From NCBI RefSeq assembly GCF_018333215.1, contig NZ_BORO01000002.1, positions 62,001 to 126,000 on the forward strand: a DNA stretch of 64,000 nucleotides, in the 5' to 3' direction. Shown here piece by piece: positions 34,501-43,586 of this stretch. Origin of the DNA: Oceanobacillus sp. J11TS1. GTDB lineage: Bacteria > Bacillota > Bacilli > Bacillales > Amphibacillaceae. How positions within the stretch are numbered: the stretch's first letter is position 1; each line of letters opens with the position of its first letter. The position numbers and the translations under genes were made by a program. Below the pieces are notes generated by a model, which was not told the DNA's origin, did no database searches, and worked only from the letters and a program-made list of their open reading frames with translations.

Positions 34501-35412
34501 GTGGAATTAAAACCGTATATGGATAAATTTATAGAGTATTTACAAATTGAAAAAAATGCCTCACCGTATACCATTCAATTTTATCGGACGGATTTAGAAA
34601 CATTCGAAGCTTTTATGAATAGAGAAAACGTAAATGGTTTAAAGGATGTAAGTTATCGAGAAGTACGAGTATTTCTTACAAAATTATATAATGATGCGTT
34701 GAGCAGAAGATCTGTTTCCAGAAAGATATCCTCACTAAGGAGTTTCTACCGTTTTTTAGAGCGGGAAAAGATGGTTGTGGAGAATCCATTTACACAGCTT
34801 ACACTTCCTAAAGCGGAGAAACCGGTCCCGAGCTTCTTATATAAAGAGGAGCTGGAAAAGCTTTTTAGTGTGAGTGATGTATCAACGGATTTAGGGCAAC
34901 GAGATCAAGCGCTGCTGGAAATTTTATACGGAACGGGGATTCGTGTTAGTGAGTGTCAACAACTTCGGGTAAAAGACATTGACTTCTCAATAGGAACAAT
35001 CTTTGTGACGGGAAAGGGACGAAAAGAACGCTATGTCCCCTTTGGCAGTTTTGCTGAGGCAGCATTACAAAAATATTTGCTCGATGGAAGAAAAAATTTA
35101 CTTAATAAATCACATAACGTAACAGAGAATGTATTTCTGAATGCGAGAGGAAATCCGATAACGACAAGAGGCATTCGTACTATATTAAATAAGATAGTAG
35201 AAAAAGCTTCTTTAAATATTCAAGTGCATCCTCATAAGCTTAGGCATACTTTTGCCACACATATGTTAAATGAGGGGGCTGATTTAAGGTCTGTTCAAGA
35301 ACTTTTAGGACATGAAAGTTTATCTTCTACACAAATATACACGCATGTTTCTAAAGAACATTTGAAGAAGGCTTATATGAAAAGCCATCCGCGTGCAAAT
35401 GACAATAAATAG
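34501..35412 (+). CDS. xerC: Tyrosine recombinase XerC (CodV)
   Basis: 303 residues. Acts with XerD at dif to resolve chromosome dimers. N-terminal SAM-like DNA-binding domain (residues ~1-90, including RSFYRFLEREKMVVENPF), then the catalytic domain with Arg148 (GTGIRVSE), His245-x-x-Arg248 (HKLRH), His271 (LLGHESL) and nucleophile Tyr280 (TQIYTHVS). Start codon GTG with GAGGTG upstream. First of the xerC-hslV-hslU-codY operon, the same as in B. subtilis. Confidence 0.95.
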   Translation: MELKPYMDKFIEYLQIEKNASPYTIQFYRTDLETFEAFMNRENVNGLKDVSYREVRVFLTKLYNDALSRRSVSRKISSLRSFYRFLEREKMVVENPFTQLTLPKAEKPVPSFLYKEELEKLFSVSDVSTDLGQRDQALLEILYGTGIRVSECQQLRVKDIDFSIGTIFVTGKGRKERYVPFGSFAEAALQKYLLDGRKNLLNKSHNVTENVFLNARGNPITTRGIRTILNKIVEKASLNIQVHPHKLRHTFATHMLNEGADLRSVQELLGHESLSSTQIYTHVSKEHLKKAYMKSHPRANDNK

Positions 35413-35425
35413 GTGAGGTGGATAT

Positions 35426-35971
35426 ATGGATTCGCAGATGCATGCCACAACTATATTTGCAGTGCAGCATAAAGGGCAATGTGCTATGAGCGGTGATGGT
35501 CAAGTTACCTTAGGCAATGCTGTTATTATGAAGCATACAGCAAAAAAAGTAAGAACTTTATATAATGGGAAGGTTCTAGCGGGTTTTGCTGGTTCTGTAG
35601 CGGATGCTTTTACCCTATTTGAGAAATTTGAAAGTAAGCTTCAAGCGTTTAATGGCAATTTAACAAGAGCCGCTGTGGAATTAGCGCAAGAATGGCGTTC
35701 TGATAAAGTTCTCAGAAAACTAGAAGCTATGTTGATTGTGATGAATAAAGAAAGTATGTACTTAGTGTCTGGCACAGGCGAAGTGATTGAACCAGATGAT
35801 GGAATTTTAGCGATTGGTTCTGGAGGCAATTATGCGTTAAGTGCCGGTAGAGCATTACTTCAAAAAGCACCTCAATTAACTGCTGCTGAAATTGCGCAAA
35901 CAGCATTAGAAGTGGCCGGAGATATTTGCGTGTTTACCAATGACCAGATTACATTAGAAGTGTTGGAATAA
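35426..35971 (+). CDS. hslV: ATP-dependent protease subunit HslV (ClpQ/CodW)
   Basis: 181 residues, proteasome beta-like peptidase of the HslUV machine. [25 protein letters not shown] and [21 protein letters not shown] are diagnostic. In B. subtilis the mature N-terminal Ser (from MSSFHATTI) is the nucleophile. Here the start region reads [10 protein letters not shown], so Met removal would expose Asp, not Ser or Thr; a different processing site or use of Thr8/Thr9 must be assumed. An in-frame TGA just upstream excludes a longer N-terminus, and GAGGTGG supports this start. hslU follows, separated by a repeat element. Confidence 0.94.
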   Translation: MDSQMHATTIFAVQHKGQCAMSGDGQVTLGNAVIMKHTAKKVRTLYNGKVLAGFAGSVADAFTLFEKFESKLQAFNGNLTRAAVELAQEWRSDKVLRKLEAMLIVMNKESMYLVSGTGEVIEPDDGILAIGSGGNYALSAGRALLQKAPQLTAAEIAQTALEVAGDICVFTNDQITLEVLE

Positions 35972-35985
35972 AGTTTCTTTCATTA

Positions 35986-36130
35986 GGGTGTTCAAAAAGT
36001 TCCATAAAAATGGTGTATTAAGATAGGAACCTTCTAACCGCTCATGTTTTAAAGGCATTCATTCCGCTATCGGGAGCCCGCGCTTCCCGAACTTCCTAAT
36101 CCTTTTTTTTCGCCCTTTTTGAACACGCAC
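35986..36130. repeat. GTTCAAAAAG-end repeat element between hslV and hslU
   Basis: Left end GTGTTCAAAAAGTTCCATAA; the right end CTTTTTGAACACGCAC is the inverted copy. About 145 bp, with an internal CGGGA...TCCCG stem. It is non-coding, and its outer arms match the copies at 9332 and 21701. No clear target duplication is seen. Being inside the operon, it is transcribed, and could fold as one long stem between hslV and hslU. Confidence 0.65.
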
Positions 36131-36180
36131 TTTAAAGTGTTTTCAGATTCTAGTGACCTTGATAAAGGGGGATATTTTTG

Positions 36181-37578
36181 ATGAAGGTGGACTTAACACC
36201 AAAGCAGATTGTGAATCAATTAGACCAATATATTATAGGGCAAAATCAGGCGAAAAAATCTGTTGCCGTTGCTCTTAGAAATCGCTATAGAAGAATGAAA
36301 CTGAATGAGGATTTTCAAGATGAAGTGGTGCCAAAGAATATTTTAATGATCGGACCGACTGGTGTGGGAAAGACGGAGATTGCAAGACGTCTCGCAAAAC
36401 TAGTGGGCGCGCCTTTTATTAAAGTAGAGGCAACTAAATTCACGGAAGTTGGTTATGTGGGAAGAGATGTAGAATCAATGGTTCGTGATTTAGTAGAAAT
36501 GGCTGTCCGAATGGTGAAAGAAGAAAAAATGGGAGATGTGATGGATTTAGCTGAGAAAGAAGCAAATCAAAGACTTGTAAAGTTGCTTGTCCCGCAAACA
36601 AAAACCAAATCTTCTGTAAAAAATCCATTTGAAATGCTATTCCAGGCTTCTGACCAGGACGAAGATCATGAAGATGATGTATCCAATGAAGAGTCAGAAA
36701 TTAAATCAAAAAGAAAACGAATCGCTCATCAGTTAGCGTTAGGCGAGTTAGAAGATCATTATGTTTCTATCGAAATCGAAGAAATCCCCCCTTCTATGTT
36801 TGACATGCTGCAAGGTTCGGGAATGGAACAAATGGGGATGAACATGCAGGACGCTTTCGGACAATTTATGCCAAAAAAGAAAAAGAAGCGTAAATTGACA
36901 GTTTCGGAGGCAAGGAAAGTTCTCATCCAGCAAGAAGCTCAAAAGCTTATCGATATGGATGAAGTTACACAGGAAGCAATTAAGCGCTCAGAAAGAACAG
37001 GTATTATTTTTATCGATGAGATTGATAAAGTAGCCGGGAAGCAAGAAGGATCTGCAAATGTTTCCAGAGAAGGTGTGCAAAGAGATATCCTGCCGATTGT
37101 GGAAGGATCCACGATTGTGACTAAACACGGAACATTAAAGACAGACCATATCTTATTTATCGCAGCAGGAGCTTTTCATATGTCTAAACCTTCTGATTTA
37201 ATCCCTGAACTGCAAGGCAGATTCCCTATCCGTGTAGAACTTGAAAAGCTGACAATCAATGAATTTAAGCGGATATTAACAGAGCCATCTAACGCATTGT
37301 TAAAGCAATATCAATTAATGCTAGAAACAGAAGGTATAAAACTTAAATTTACGGACGATGCTATAGAAAGACTTGCACAAATAGCCCATGATGTAAATCA
37401 GAATACGGATAACATCGGAGCGCGGAGATTGCACACTATTTTAGAAAAATTATTAGAAGATTTGTCCTATGAAGCTCCTGATATTTCAATGGCTGAAATT
37501 GAAATTACAGTAGGCTATGTTAACGAAAAGCTTTCGACGATTGCACAAAACAAAGATTTGAGTCAATTTATACTATAA
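36181..37578 (+). CDS. hslU: HslU AAA+ ATPase (ClpY/CodX)
   Basis: 465 residues. Hexameric unfoldase that feeds HslV. Walker A GPTGVGKT (~57-64), pore region [19 protein letters not shown], the variable I domain (~110-240, highly charged), Walker [11 protein letters not shown], sensor and box [12 protein letters not shown], and the C-terminal [17 protein letters not shown] ending SQFIL, which docks in HslV. A TTG at 36178 is adjacent, but the ATG at 36181 with AAAGGGGG is the better start. codY follows 32 bases later. Confidence 0.96.
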   Translation: MKVDLTPKQIVNQLDQYIIGQNQAKKSVAVALRNRYRRMKLNEDFQDEVVPKNILMIGPTGVGKTEIARRLAKLVGAPFIKVEATKFTEVGYVGRDVESMVRDLVEMAVRMVKEEKMGDVMDLAEKEANQRLVKLLVPQTKTKSSVKNPFEMLFQASDQDEDHEDDVSNEESEIKSKRKRIAHQLALGELEDHYVSIEIEEIPPSMFDMLQGSGMEQMGMNMQDAFGQFMPKKKKKRKLTVSEARKVLIQQEAQKLIDMDEVTQEAIKRSERTGIIFIDEIDKVAGKQEGSANVSREGVQRDILPIVEGSTIVTKHGTLKTDHILFIAAGAFHMSKPSDLIPELQGRFPIRVELEKLTINEFKRILTEPSNALLKQYQLMLETEGIKLKFTDDAIERLAQIAHDVNQNTDNIGARRLHTILEKLLEDLSYEAPDISMAEIEITVGYVNEKLSTIAQNKDLSQFIL

Positions 37579-37610
37579 TAATTTAAAATTTTTGAATGGA
37601 GGAATATCAA

Positions 37611-38390
37611 ATGGATTTATTAACTAGAGCAAGAAAAATTAACGCGATGTTACAAACAGCAACAGGAAAGTCAGTGAACTTCAATGAAATGTCGGCTTCA
37701 CTAGGTGATGTTATTCGCGGGAATGTATACATCGTAAGCAGACGCGGAAAATTATTGGGTGTAGCAGTAAATCAAGAAGTAGAAAATGATCGTATGAAAT
37801 CAATGCTGGAAGAAAAGCAATTTCCTGAAGAATATACAGAAGGCTTGCACGAAATTCGTGAGACAACTGCAAATCTTGATATTGATAATAAACACACTGT
37901 ATTTCCTATTGAAAATAAAGACTTATTTAAAGATGGATATACTACAATCGTTCCGATTATCGGAGGCGGAGAACGCTTAGGTACATTGATTATTGGACGA
38001 GTGAATGATACATTTAATGATGATGATTTATTATTAGCGGAATATGGCGCAACTGTGGTAGGTATGGAAATTCTTCATGAAAAAACAGAAGAAATTGAAA
38101 TGGAAGCTAGGAGCAAGGCTGTTGTACAAATGGCAATCAGCTCTCTATCTTATAGTGAGTTAGAAGCTATTGACCATATCTTTGAAGAATTAAACGGAAA
38201 AGAAGGCTTGCTAGTAGCTAGTAAGATTGCTGACCGCGTAGGAATTACCCGTTCCGTTATTGTTAATGCTCTACGTAAATTAGAAAGCGCGGGTGTTATC
38301 GAGTCTCGCTCTCTAGGAATGAAAGGAACTTATATTAAAGTATTGAACGATAAGTTCTTAGTAGAACTAGAAAAAATTCGTACACGCTAA
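37611..38390 (+). CDS. codY: Global transcriptional regulator CodY
   Basis: 259 residues, same as B. subtilis CodY. The N-terminal GAF domain senses branched-chain amino acids ([25 protein letters not shown]), with a long helix leading to the C-terminal winged helix-turn-helix [36 protein letters not shown] is a second effector. The start at 37611 follows TGGAGGAAT and gives [11 protein letters not shown]. It ends the xerC-hslVU-codY operon at a strong terminator; the flagellar operon follows. In B. subtilis CodY regulates that operon's promoter; here I could not find a convincing CodY box. Confidence 0.97.
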   Translation: MDLLTRARKINAMLQTATGKSVNFNEMSASLGDVIRGNVYIVSRRGKLLGVAVNQEVENDRMKSMLEEKQFPEEYTEGLHEIRETTANLDIDNKHTVFPIENKDLFKDGYTTIVPIIGGGERLGTLIIGRVNDTFNDDDLLLAEYGATVVGMEILHEKTEEIEMEARSKAVVQMAISSLSYSELEAIDHIFEELNGKEGLLVASKIADRVGITRSVIVNALRKLESAGVIESRSLGMKGTYIKVLNDKFLVELEKIRTR

Positions 38391-38403
38391 TATAAATGGT
38401 ATC

Positions 38404-38448
38404 AAAAAGCTGTGAAGGATATTTTATTCCATCACAGCTTTTTTTTTG
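38404..38448 (+). terminator. Rho-independent terminator after codY
   Basis: AAAAAGCTGTGA / TCACAGCTTTTTTTTT with a 16-base loop and nine or more T residues: strong. Confidence 0.93.
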
Positions 38449-38648
38449 CACGCCAAAAGCACGTTGCGGGCACCCGAGAAACGCAGTGTGCAATCCGGAA
38501 AAAGTGCTTCTTTTGTCTTCAAACTAAAAATAAGTAGTTTTTAAAAATTGATTTGACAATCAGAAAAATTGGTTAGGCGCCAATTTATACGAGCCCTTTG
38601 ACAAGATAAATAGTTCTTTATGTTCATATGAATTTTAAAGTGAGCCTA

Positions 38649-38677
38649 TTGAAATTCTCTATTAGAAAGGGTAGAAT
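38649..38677 (+). promoter_or_regulatory. Candidate SigA promoter of the fla/che operon
   Basis: TTGAAA, 17-base spacer, TAGAAT. It is the best match in the 558-base gap before flgB and would give a ~320-base leader. A SigD-type TAAA-N15-GCCGATAT was not seen. A weaker TAGACT-17-TAGAAT nearer flgB (38920-38950) is an alternative. Confidence 0.5.
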
Positions 38678-38799
38678 GTGTTTCGGGGGTCAAAATGCCT
38701 GTTTGTTTAGAAGGGGGCATACAATAGATATCCCTATGAAAAAAGTATGTAATTAAAAAGAATATGCTATTTTCCTTGTTTTTCCAATGATGTCATTTG

Positions 38800-38817
38800 A
38801 ATCGTCATTTGACGATT
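38800..38817. promoter_or_regulatory. Operator-like palindrome upstream of flgB
   Basis: AATCGTCA TT TGACGATT: perfect 8-bp arms around a 2-base centre, in otherwise AT-rich sequence about 190 bases before flgB. Its spacing and symmetry suit a dimeric repressor site; the binding protein is unknown. The rest of 38449-39006 holds no gene apart from a doubtful 10-codon frame at 38695. Confidence 0.45.
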
Positions 38818-39006
38818 AATGCCGGTATCAGTGGTTTTGCTGACAACAATATGAGGGTATATAGACCTAGTTGTGTTGAACTGTTTTTAATTTTGTCAAG
38901 AATAATGCCCAAATACCGTAGACTTTGTTGATTAATTAGTTTAGAATTAGTTCGTCCATCAAAAGTATTTTATGGGTGTTCATGAAAAAAGAGGTGAGAA
39001 ATACAA

Positions 39007-39399
39007 ATGGATTTATTTAGTGGAACGATTGGTCAGCTAGAAAATTCGATACAGTATGCTTCTGCAAAGAATAATGTTATATCAAACAACATATCAAATG
39101 TCGATACACCGAATTATAAAGCGAAAAAAGTTAGTTTTAAATCTGCATTAGAAAATGAATTAGATACGCTTCAAGCAAAAATAACAAATCAACGTCATAT
39201 AAATTTTAAAGAAGCGGATAATAGAGCCTACCGTATAGTTGGAGATTCGTCTACTACATATAATCACAATGGGAATAACGTGGATATCGATAAAGAGATG
39301 GCGGAACTGGCTAAAAACCAAATCTATTACAATAGTCTTATTGACCGTATAAATGGGAAATTTAATAGTTTACAATCCGTTATTCGAGGAGGAAATTAA
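39007..39399 (+). CDS. flgB: Flagellar basal-body rod protein FlgB
   Basis: 130 residues. Proximal rod subunit. The N-terminal rod-protein motif AKNNVISNNISNVDTPNYKAKKVSF is present and the C-terminus is helical (AELAKNQIYYNSLIDRINGKFNSLQSVI), so the terminal helices can coil together as in other axial proteins. AGAGGTGAGAAA precedes the ATG. First gene of the fla/che operon, two bases before flgC. Confidence 0.96.
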   Translation: MDLFSGTIGQLENSIQYASAKNNVISNNISNVDTPNYKAKKVSFKSALENELDTLQAKITNQRHINFKEADNRAYRIVGDSSTTYNHNGNNVDIDKEMAELAKNQIYYNSLIDRINGKFNSLQSVIRGGN

Positions 39400-39401
39400 A
39401 A

Positions 39402-39857
39402 TTGTCTATTTTTCAATCGATGAATGCGAGTGCAAGTGGATTAACTGCACAGAGATTGCGTATGGACTTGGTCTCTTCCAATTTAGCTAATGCGCAAACA
39501 ACGCGGGCAACACAGAATGAACAAGGGGAATATGAACCTTATCGTCGGAAAATGGCTACATTTGGTTCGGGGCAACCATCATTTAAACAAATGTTAAAAT
39601 ACGCAGAAGGAACGACGAACAATACTGTTGCTGGTGTAAAGGCTACAAGCATTGTAGAAGACCAATCTCCTTTTGAACTTGTTTTTAACCCCGAACATCC
39701 GGATGCAAATGAGGATGGTTATGTGGAAATGCCTAACGTAGATCCTTTGAAAGAAATGGTAGATTTAATGAGTGCTTCCCGATCCTATGAAGCAAATGTC
39801 ACAGCTTTTAATGCAAGTAAAGGGATGCTTATGAAGGCATTAGAAATAGGGAAATAA
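39402..39857 (+). CDS. flgC: Flagellar basal-body rod protein FlgC
   Basis: 151 residues. Rod protein with N-terminal SGLTAQRLRMDLVSSNLANAQTT and C-terminal VDPLKEMVDLMSASRSYEANVTAFNASKGMLMKALEIGK, the latter nearly identical to Bacillus FlgC. The start is TTG with GGAGGAAA 8 bases upstream. It is tightly linked to flgB and fliE. Confidence 0.96.
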   Translation: MSIFQSMNASASGLTAQRLRMDLVSSNLANAQTTRATQNEQGEYEPYRRKMATFGSGQPSFKQMLKYAEGTTNNTVAGVKATSIVEDQSPFELVFNPEHPDANEDGYVEMPNVDPLKEMVDLMSASRSYEANVTAFNASKGMLMKALEIGK

Positions 39858-39883
39858 CAAGATTTAAAAGGTGGTTAGAGTAA

Positions 39884-40186
39884 ATGAATACAATTGGAAC
39901 TTATCTTCCTTCATTACACCAGACAGAACAGAACAAACCTTCACATACAACTCCATATGAGGTACATAACAATTTCTCTTCCATGCTAAAAAATGCTATA
40001 GAGGATTTAAATCATACGCAATTAGAATCGGATATGAAAACAGAAGGTTTGGCAAATGGGAACGTGGAAAATCTTCATGATGTAATGATTTCAGCACAGA
40101 AAGCAAGCATTACGCTAGAAACAGGTGTGCAAGTACAGAAAAAAGTAATTGATGCTTACAATGAAATAATGCGAATGCAAGTGTAA
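39884..40186 (+). CDS. fliE: Flagellar hook-basal body protein FliE
   Basis: 100 residues. FliE joins the MS ring to the rod. The C-terminal half (ENLHDVMISAQKASITLETGVQVQKKVIDAYNEIMRMQV) is the conserved FliE helix; the N-terminal half is variable and Thr/Asn-rich. AAAGGTGG is upstream of the ATG. It precedes fliF, its structural neighbour in the motor. Confidence 0.95.
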   Translation: MNTIGTYLPSLHQTEQNKPSHTTPYEVHNNFSSMLKNAIEDLNHTQLESDMKTEGLANGNVENLHDVMISAQKASITLETGVQVQKKVIDAYNEIMRMQV

Positions 40187-40234
40187 TTAGAATTAAAACG
40201 ACAGACAGTTTTATAATTAGTGAGGGTAGTGTAT

Positions 40235-41833
40235 ATGAAAGAGAGATTACAGAAATGGAGAGAATCCACTTCTAATTTTTGGGGATCCAGGTCTAAGGGG
40301 CAAAAAGGAACAATTCTTGGCGGAACACTTCTGATTCTAATCTTGATTGTTTTAGTGATTTTCTTTACGACAAATACGCAATATGTTCCTTTGTATAATG
40401 ATTTATCTGTACAGGAAGCTGGTCAAATTACAAAAGAATTAGATGCTAAATCTGTGCCATATGAACTAGAGAACGGAGGAAGTTCCATCATGGTGCCAGA
40501 AGAGAATGTTGATTCTTTGTTACTAGAATTTGCTTCAATGGGTCTTCCAAGCAGTGGAAGTATTGATTACTCTTTTTTCAGTGAAAATGCCTCGTGGGGT
40601 GTTACAGAGAACGAATTTAGTGTCATGAAACTCGATGCGATGCAAACAGAACTAGGTAAGCTAATAAAAGCAATTGATGGGATTCAAGATGCACAAGTGA
40701 TGATCAATATGCCTGAACAGCCTGTGTTTGCTGATGATGTAACAGGTGAAACAAGTGTAGCTATTATGATAGATACACAGCCAGGCTACCAGTTTGAAGG
40801 AAATCAAATTGAAGGACTTTATCACCTTGTGTCCAAGGCGGTTCCGAATTTAAAACCTGAAGATATTATTATAATGAATCAGTACTTTGAATATTATGAT
40901 CGAGATACGCAGTTCGCTGGAGGCGGAGATACATATTCTAATCAGCAAACTATTAAGAGAGAAGTAGAAAAAGATATTCAACGCAGATTGCAACAAATGC
41001 TGGGTACCATGGTTGGAAATGAAAATATTGTTGTTTCTGTAACAGCAGATATTGATTTTTCTCAAGAAAATCGCACAGAAGAATTAGTAGACCCAGTCGA
41101 TATGGAATCGATGGAAGGTATACCGGTAAGTTTAGAGTCTATTCAAGAGTCTTATACAGGTCAAGGTAACCCGGATGATGTAGCGGGAACTGGTGAAGAG
41201 GATATTGCAAATTATCCTGCTGGCGAAGGAGAAGACGGAGAATATGAATTAGATAAAGAAACCATAAATTATGAGTTTAACCGAGTCAGACGTGAGATAG
41301 TAGAAAGTCCTTACAAAGTGCGAGACCTTGGTATACAGGTTGCAGTAAATAATGTAAGACAAGGGGCAGATGGAGAAGTAGAATACCTAAACCAGCAAGA
41401 ACAAACATCCGTGCAAGAAGGTATTGATTCCATATTAAACTCTATCATTGAAACTTCGGTTGACGGCGATCTACAGAATGAAGTAACGGATGCAAATACG
41501 TCTATTGTCTTTCAAGAATTCAGTACAACCACTGAGGGAGAAACGCAACCAGAAACAGGAGGAATCCCGTTATGGCTCTATATTGTTTCAGGAGTATTGT
41601 TACTCGTTATTATTATATTAATAGTTATGTTACGCAGAAATAGAGCGGAAGAAGAATGGCTTGAGGAAGAACAGCAAGAAGAAGCTGTTTATGAGGATAA
41701 AGAAACAGTTATTCCTGATCTGCAAACAGAAGAATCAGAAGAAGTGATTAGAAGAAAACAACTTGAAAAGATTGCGAATGACAAACCAGAAGAATTCGCG
41801 AAGTTATTACGAAGCTGGATGAATGAGGATTAG
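40235..41833 (+). CDS. fliF: Flagellar M-ring protein FliF
   Basis: 532 residues. Forms the MS ring and platform for export. First membrane segment at ~25-45 (GTILGGTLLILILIVLVIFF), periplasm-facing ring-building motifs (YVPLYNDLSVQEAGQITKEL..., PEQPVFADD...), a variable acidic insert (~290-340), a second membrane segment at ~440-460 (PLWLYIVSGVLLLVIIILIVML) and a C-terminal FliG-binding tail (PEEFAKLLRSWMNED). A GTG at 40220 overlaps the GTGAGGG ribosome site, so the ATG at 40235 is preferred. Confidence 0.95.
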   Translation: MKERLQKWRESTSNFWGSRSKGQKGTILGGTLLILILIVLVIFFTTNTQYVPLYNDLSVQEAGQITKELDAKSVPYELENGGSSIMVPEENVDSLLLEFASMGLPSSGSIDYSFFSENASWGVTENEFSVMKLDAMQTELGKLIKAIDGIQDAQVMINMPEQPVFADDVTGETSVAIMIDTQPGYQFEGNQIEGLYHLVSKAVPNLKPEDIIIMNQYFEYYDRDTQFAGGGDTYSNQQTIKREVEKDIQRRLQQMLGTMVGNENIVVSVTADIDFSQENRTEELVDPVDMESMEGIPVSLESIQESYTGQGNPDDVAGTGEEDIANYPAGEGEDGEYELDKETINYEFNRVRREIVESPYKVRDLGIQVAVNNVRQGADGEVEYLNQQEQTSVQEGIDSILNSIIETSVDGDLQNEVTDANTSIVFQEFSTTTEGETQPETGGIPLWLYIVSGVLLLVIIILIVMLRRNRAEEEWLEEEQQEEAVYEDKETVIPDLQTEESEEVIRRKQLEKIANDKPEEFAKLLRSWMNED

Positions 41834-41845
41834 GAGGTATTATTT

Positions 41846-42856
41846 ATGGCAAGAAAAGGTTCGTTAACTGGAAAACAAAAAGCAGCCATTCTTTTAATCT
41901 CCTTAGGCCCAGATGTCTCTGCTCAAGTGTATAAATATCTATCTGAAGAAGAAATAGAAAAGCTAAGTTTAGAGATTTCTTCGGTGAAAAAGGTTGATTC
42001 AGCCCTAAAAGACGAGGTGTTAGACCAATTTCATCAAATCGTGGTTGCACAAGATTATATTTCACAAGGCGGGATCGGATATGCAAAAACGGTTTTGGAA
42101 AAGGCGTTTGGCAAGCAAGAGGCTTCGAGTATTATTAATCGGTTAACCTCTTCCTTACAGGTCAGACCATTTGATTTTGCCAGGAAAGCAGACCCGCAGC
42201 AGGTATTGAATTACATTCAAGGAGAACACCCCCAGACAATTGCGCTTATTCTTTCTTATTTGGATGCAGAACAAAGCGGTCAAATTCTTTCTGCATTGCC
42301 AAAAAATGTTCAAGCCGACGTGGCTCGCAGAATAGCGGTGATGGATTCAACATCGCCAGAAATTATTACGCAAATAGAGCAAGTATTAGAAAAAAATATC
42401 TCTGCATCTACGGCAGAAGATTATACACAAACTGGTGGTATTCAGACTGTGGTAGAAGTTCTTAATGGCGTGGACCGCTCTACAGAAAGAACCATTTTAG
42501 AAGCTTTAGAGTCTCAGGATCCAGAACTTGCTGAAGAAATTAAGAAAAGAATGTTTGTATTTGAAGATATTGTTACACTTGATAATCGTGCAATTCAACG
42601 TGTCATCAGAGAAGTAGACAACGAGGACTTACGTTTATCACTAAAAGTAGCAAGCAATGCAGTTAAAGATACTGTATTCCAAAATATGTCTGAGCGAATG
42701 GCATCCACTTTCAAAGAAGAAATTGAATATATGGGACCAGTACGATTGAAAGATGTAGAAGAGGCACAAACAAGAATTGTGAATGTAATACGTGGATTAG
42801 AAGACAAGGGGGAAATTGTTATAGCAAGAGGCGGAGGAGACGATATTATTGTCTAA
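41846..42856 (+). CDS. fliG: Flagellar motor switch protein FliG
   Basis: 336 residues. Rotor protein that contacts the stators. Begins LTGKQKAAILLISLGPDVSAQVYKYL; HPQTIALILSYLDAEQSGQIL is the EHPQ-type middle domain signature; the C-terminal torque helix carries charged residues around DLRLSLKVASNAVKDTVFQNMSERM. GGAGGTATT precedes the ATG. The stop overlaps fliH by 8 bases. Confidence 0.97.
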   Translation: MARKGSLTGKQKAAILLISLGPDVSAQVYKYLSEEEIEKLSLEISSVKKVDSALKDEVLDQFHQIVVAQDYISQGGIGYAKTVLEKAFGKQEASSIINRLTSSLQVRPFDFARKADPQQVLNYIQGEHPQTIALILSYLDAEQSGQILSALPKNVQADVARRIAVMDSTSPEIITQIEQVLEKNISASTAEDYTQTGGIQTVVEVLNGVDRSTERTILEALESQDPELAEEIKKRMFVFEDIVTLDNRAIQRVIREVDNEDLRLSLKVASNAVKDTVFQNMSERMASTFKEEIEYMGPVRLKDVEEAQTRIVNVIRGLEDKGEIVIARGGGDDIIV

Positions 42857-43586
42857 TCAGAAAAAACAAATATCGATTAAACCAATTGAAACAATTCTCC
42901 CAATGGCAAATACGAACCATGCGGATGTAATGGAAGAGCATCATCAATTATCTGAATCCATATCGCTGCAGAAAAAAGAATTAGCAACGATTCAAGAGCA
43001 GCAGCAAATGCGAATAGAAGAAGCGAATAATCAGATAAAAGAAGCACGTAATCAATGGGAAACAGAAAAACAAAAATGGATAGAAGAAGCTCAACAGCAA
43101 GGATTTCAAAAGGGTTATGAAGATGGAAATCAAGAGGCTTATCAGCAATATGAAAACAAATTAAAAGAAGCAAATCATATTATTGATATAGCAAAAGAAG
43201 ATTACCATCAAACTTTAGAAAAACATACAGAAAGTATTGTCGAAATATCCATGTCCGTAGCGAATAAGGTTTTGCAGCAAGCATTAAAAGAACAACCATC
43301 CTATATTATGGAATTGGTAACAGCTGCTTTGGAAGATGTAAAAGCGCAGCCTTGCATTACGATCATTATTCATCCTGATTACTATGGGGAAGTTCACTCT
43401 CATCAAGAAGAGCTGCAGCGCTTGGTAGGTGACGAAACAAAGCTGTCTATCCATGCGGATGCCCTTGTTCAACCAACAGATTGTATTATCAGACATCCTC
43501 ATGGGCAAGTGGAAACCAGTATAGATACACAGTTGGAAAAGATTAGAGAAGCGTTAATGGAGTATGTTATGGAGGATGTGCAATGA
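42849..43586 (+). CDS. fliH: Flagellar assembly protein FliH
   Basis: 245 residues. Negative regulator and tether of the FliI ATPase. Glu/Gln-rich N-terminal coiled coil (~30-125) contains GFQKGYEDGNQEAYQQYENKLKEA, a GxxxG-type segment typical of FliH; the C-terminal domain (SVANKVLQQALKEQPSYIMELVTAALEDV) matches the V/A-ATPase E-subunit-like fold. The TTG start lies inside fliG's end, with GGAGGAG upstream. It overlaps fliI by 4 bases. Confidence 0.9.
   Translation: MSNQKKQISIKPIETILPMANTNHADVMEEHHQLSESISLQKKELATIQEQQQMRIEEANNQIKEARNQWETEKQKWIEEAQQQGFQKGYEDGNQEAYQQYENKLKEANHIIDIAKEDYHQTLEKHTESIVEISMSVANKVLQQALKEQPSYIMELVTAALEDVKAQPCITIIIHPDYYGEVHSHQEELQRLVGDETKLSIHADALVQPTDCIIRHPHGQVETSIDTQLEKIREALMEYVMEDVQ

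Noticed and set aside
38590-38612. Possible CodY box near GACAATCAGAAAAAT upstream of flgB
   Set aside because: About 10 of 15 positions match AATTTTCWGAAAATT, which is expected by chance in AT-rich DNA.
38695-38727. Ten-codon frame MPVCLEGGIQ in the fla/che leader
   Set aside because: A weak GGGGGT site precedes it, but there is no regulatory logic (codon run, terminator) to support a leader peptide.
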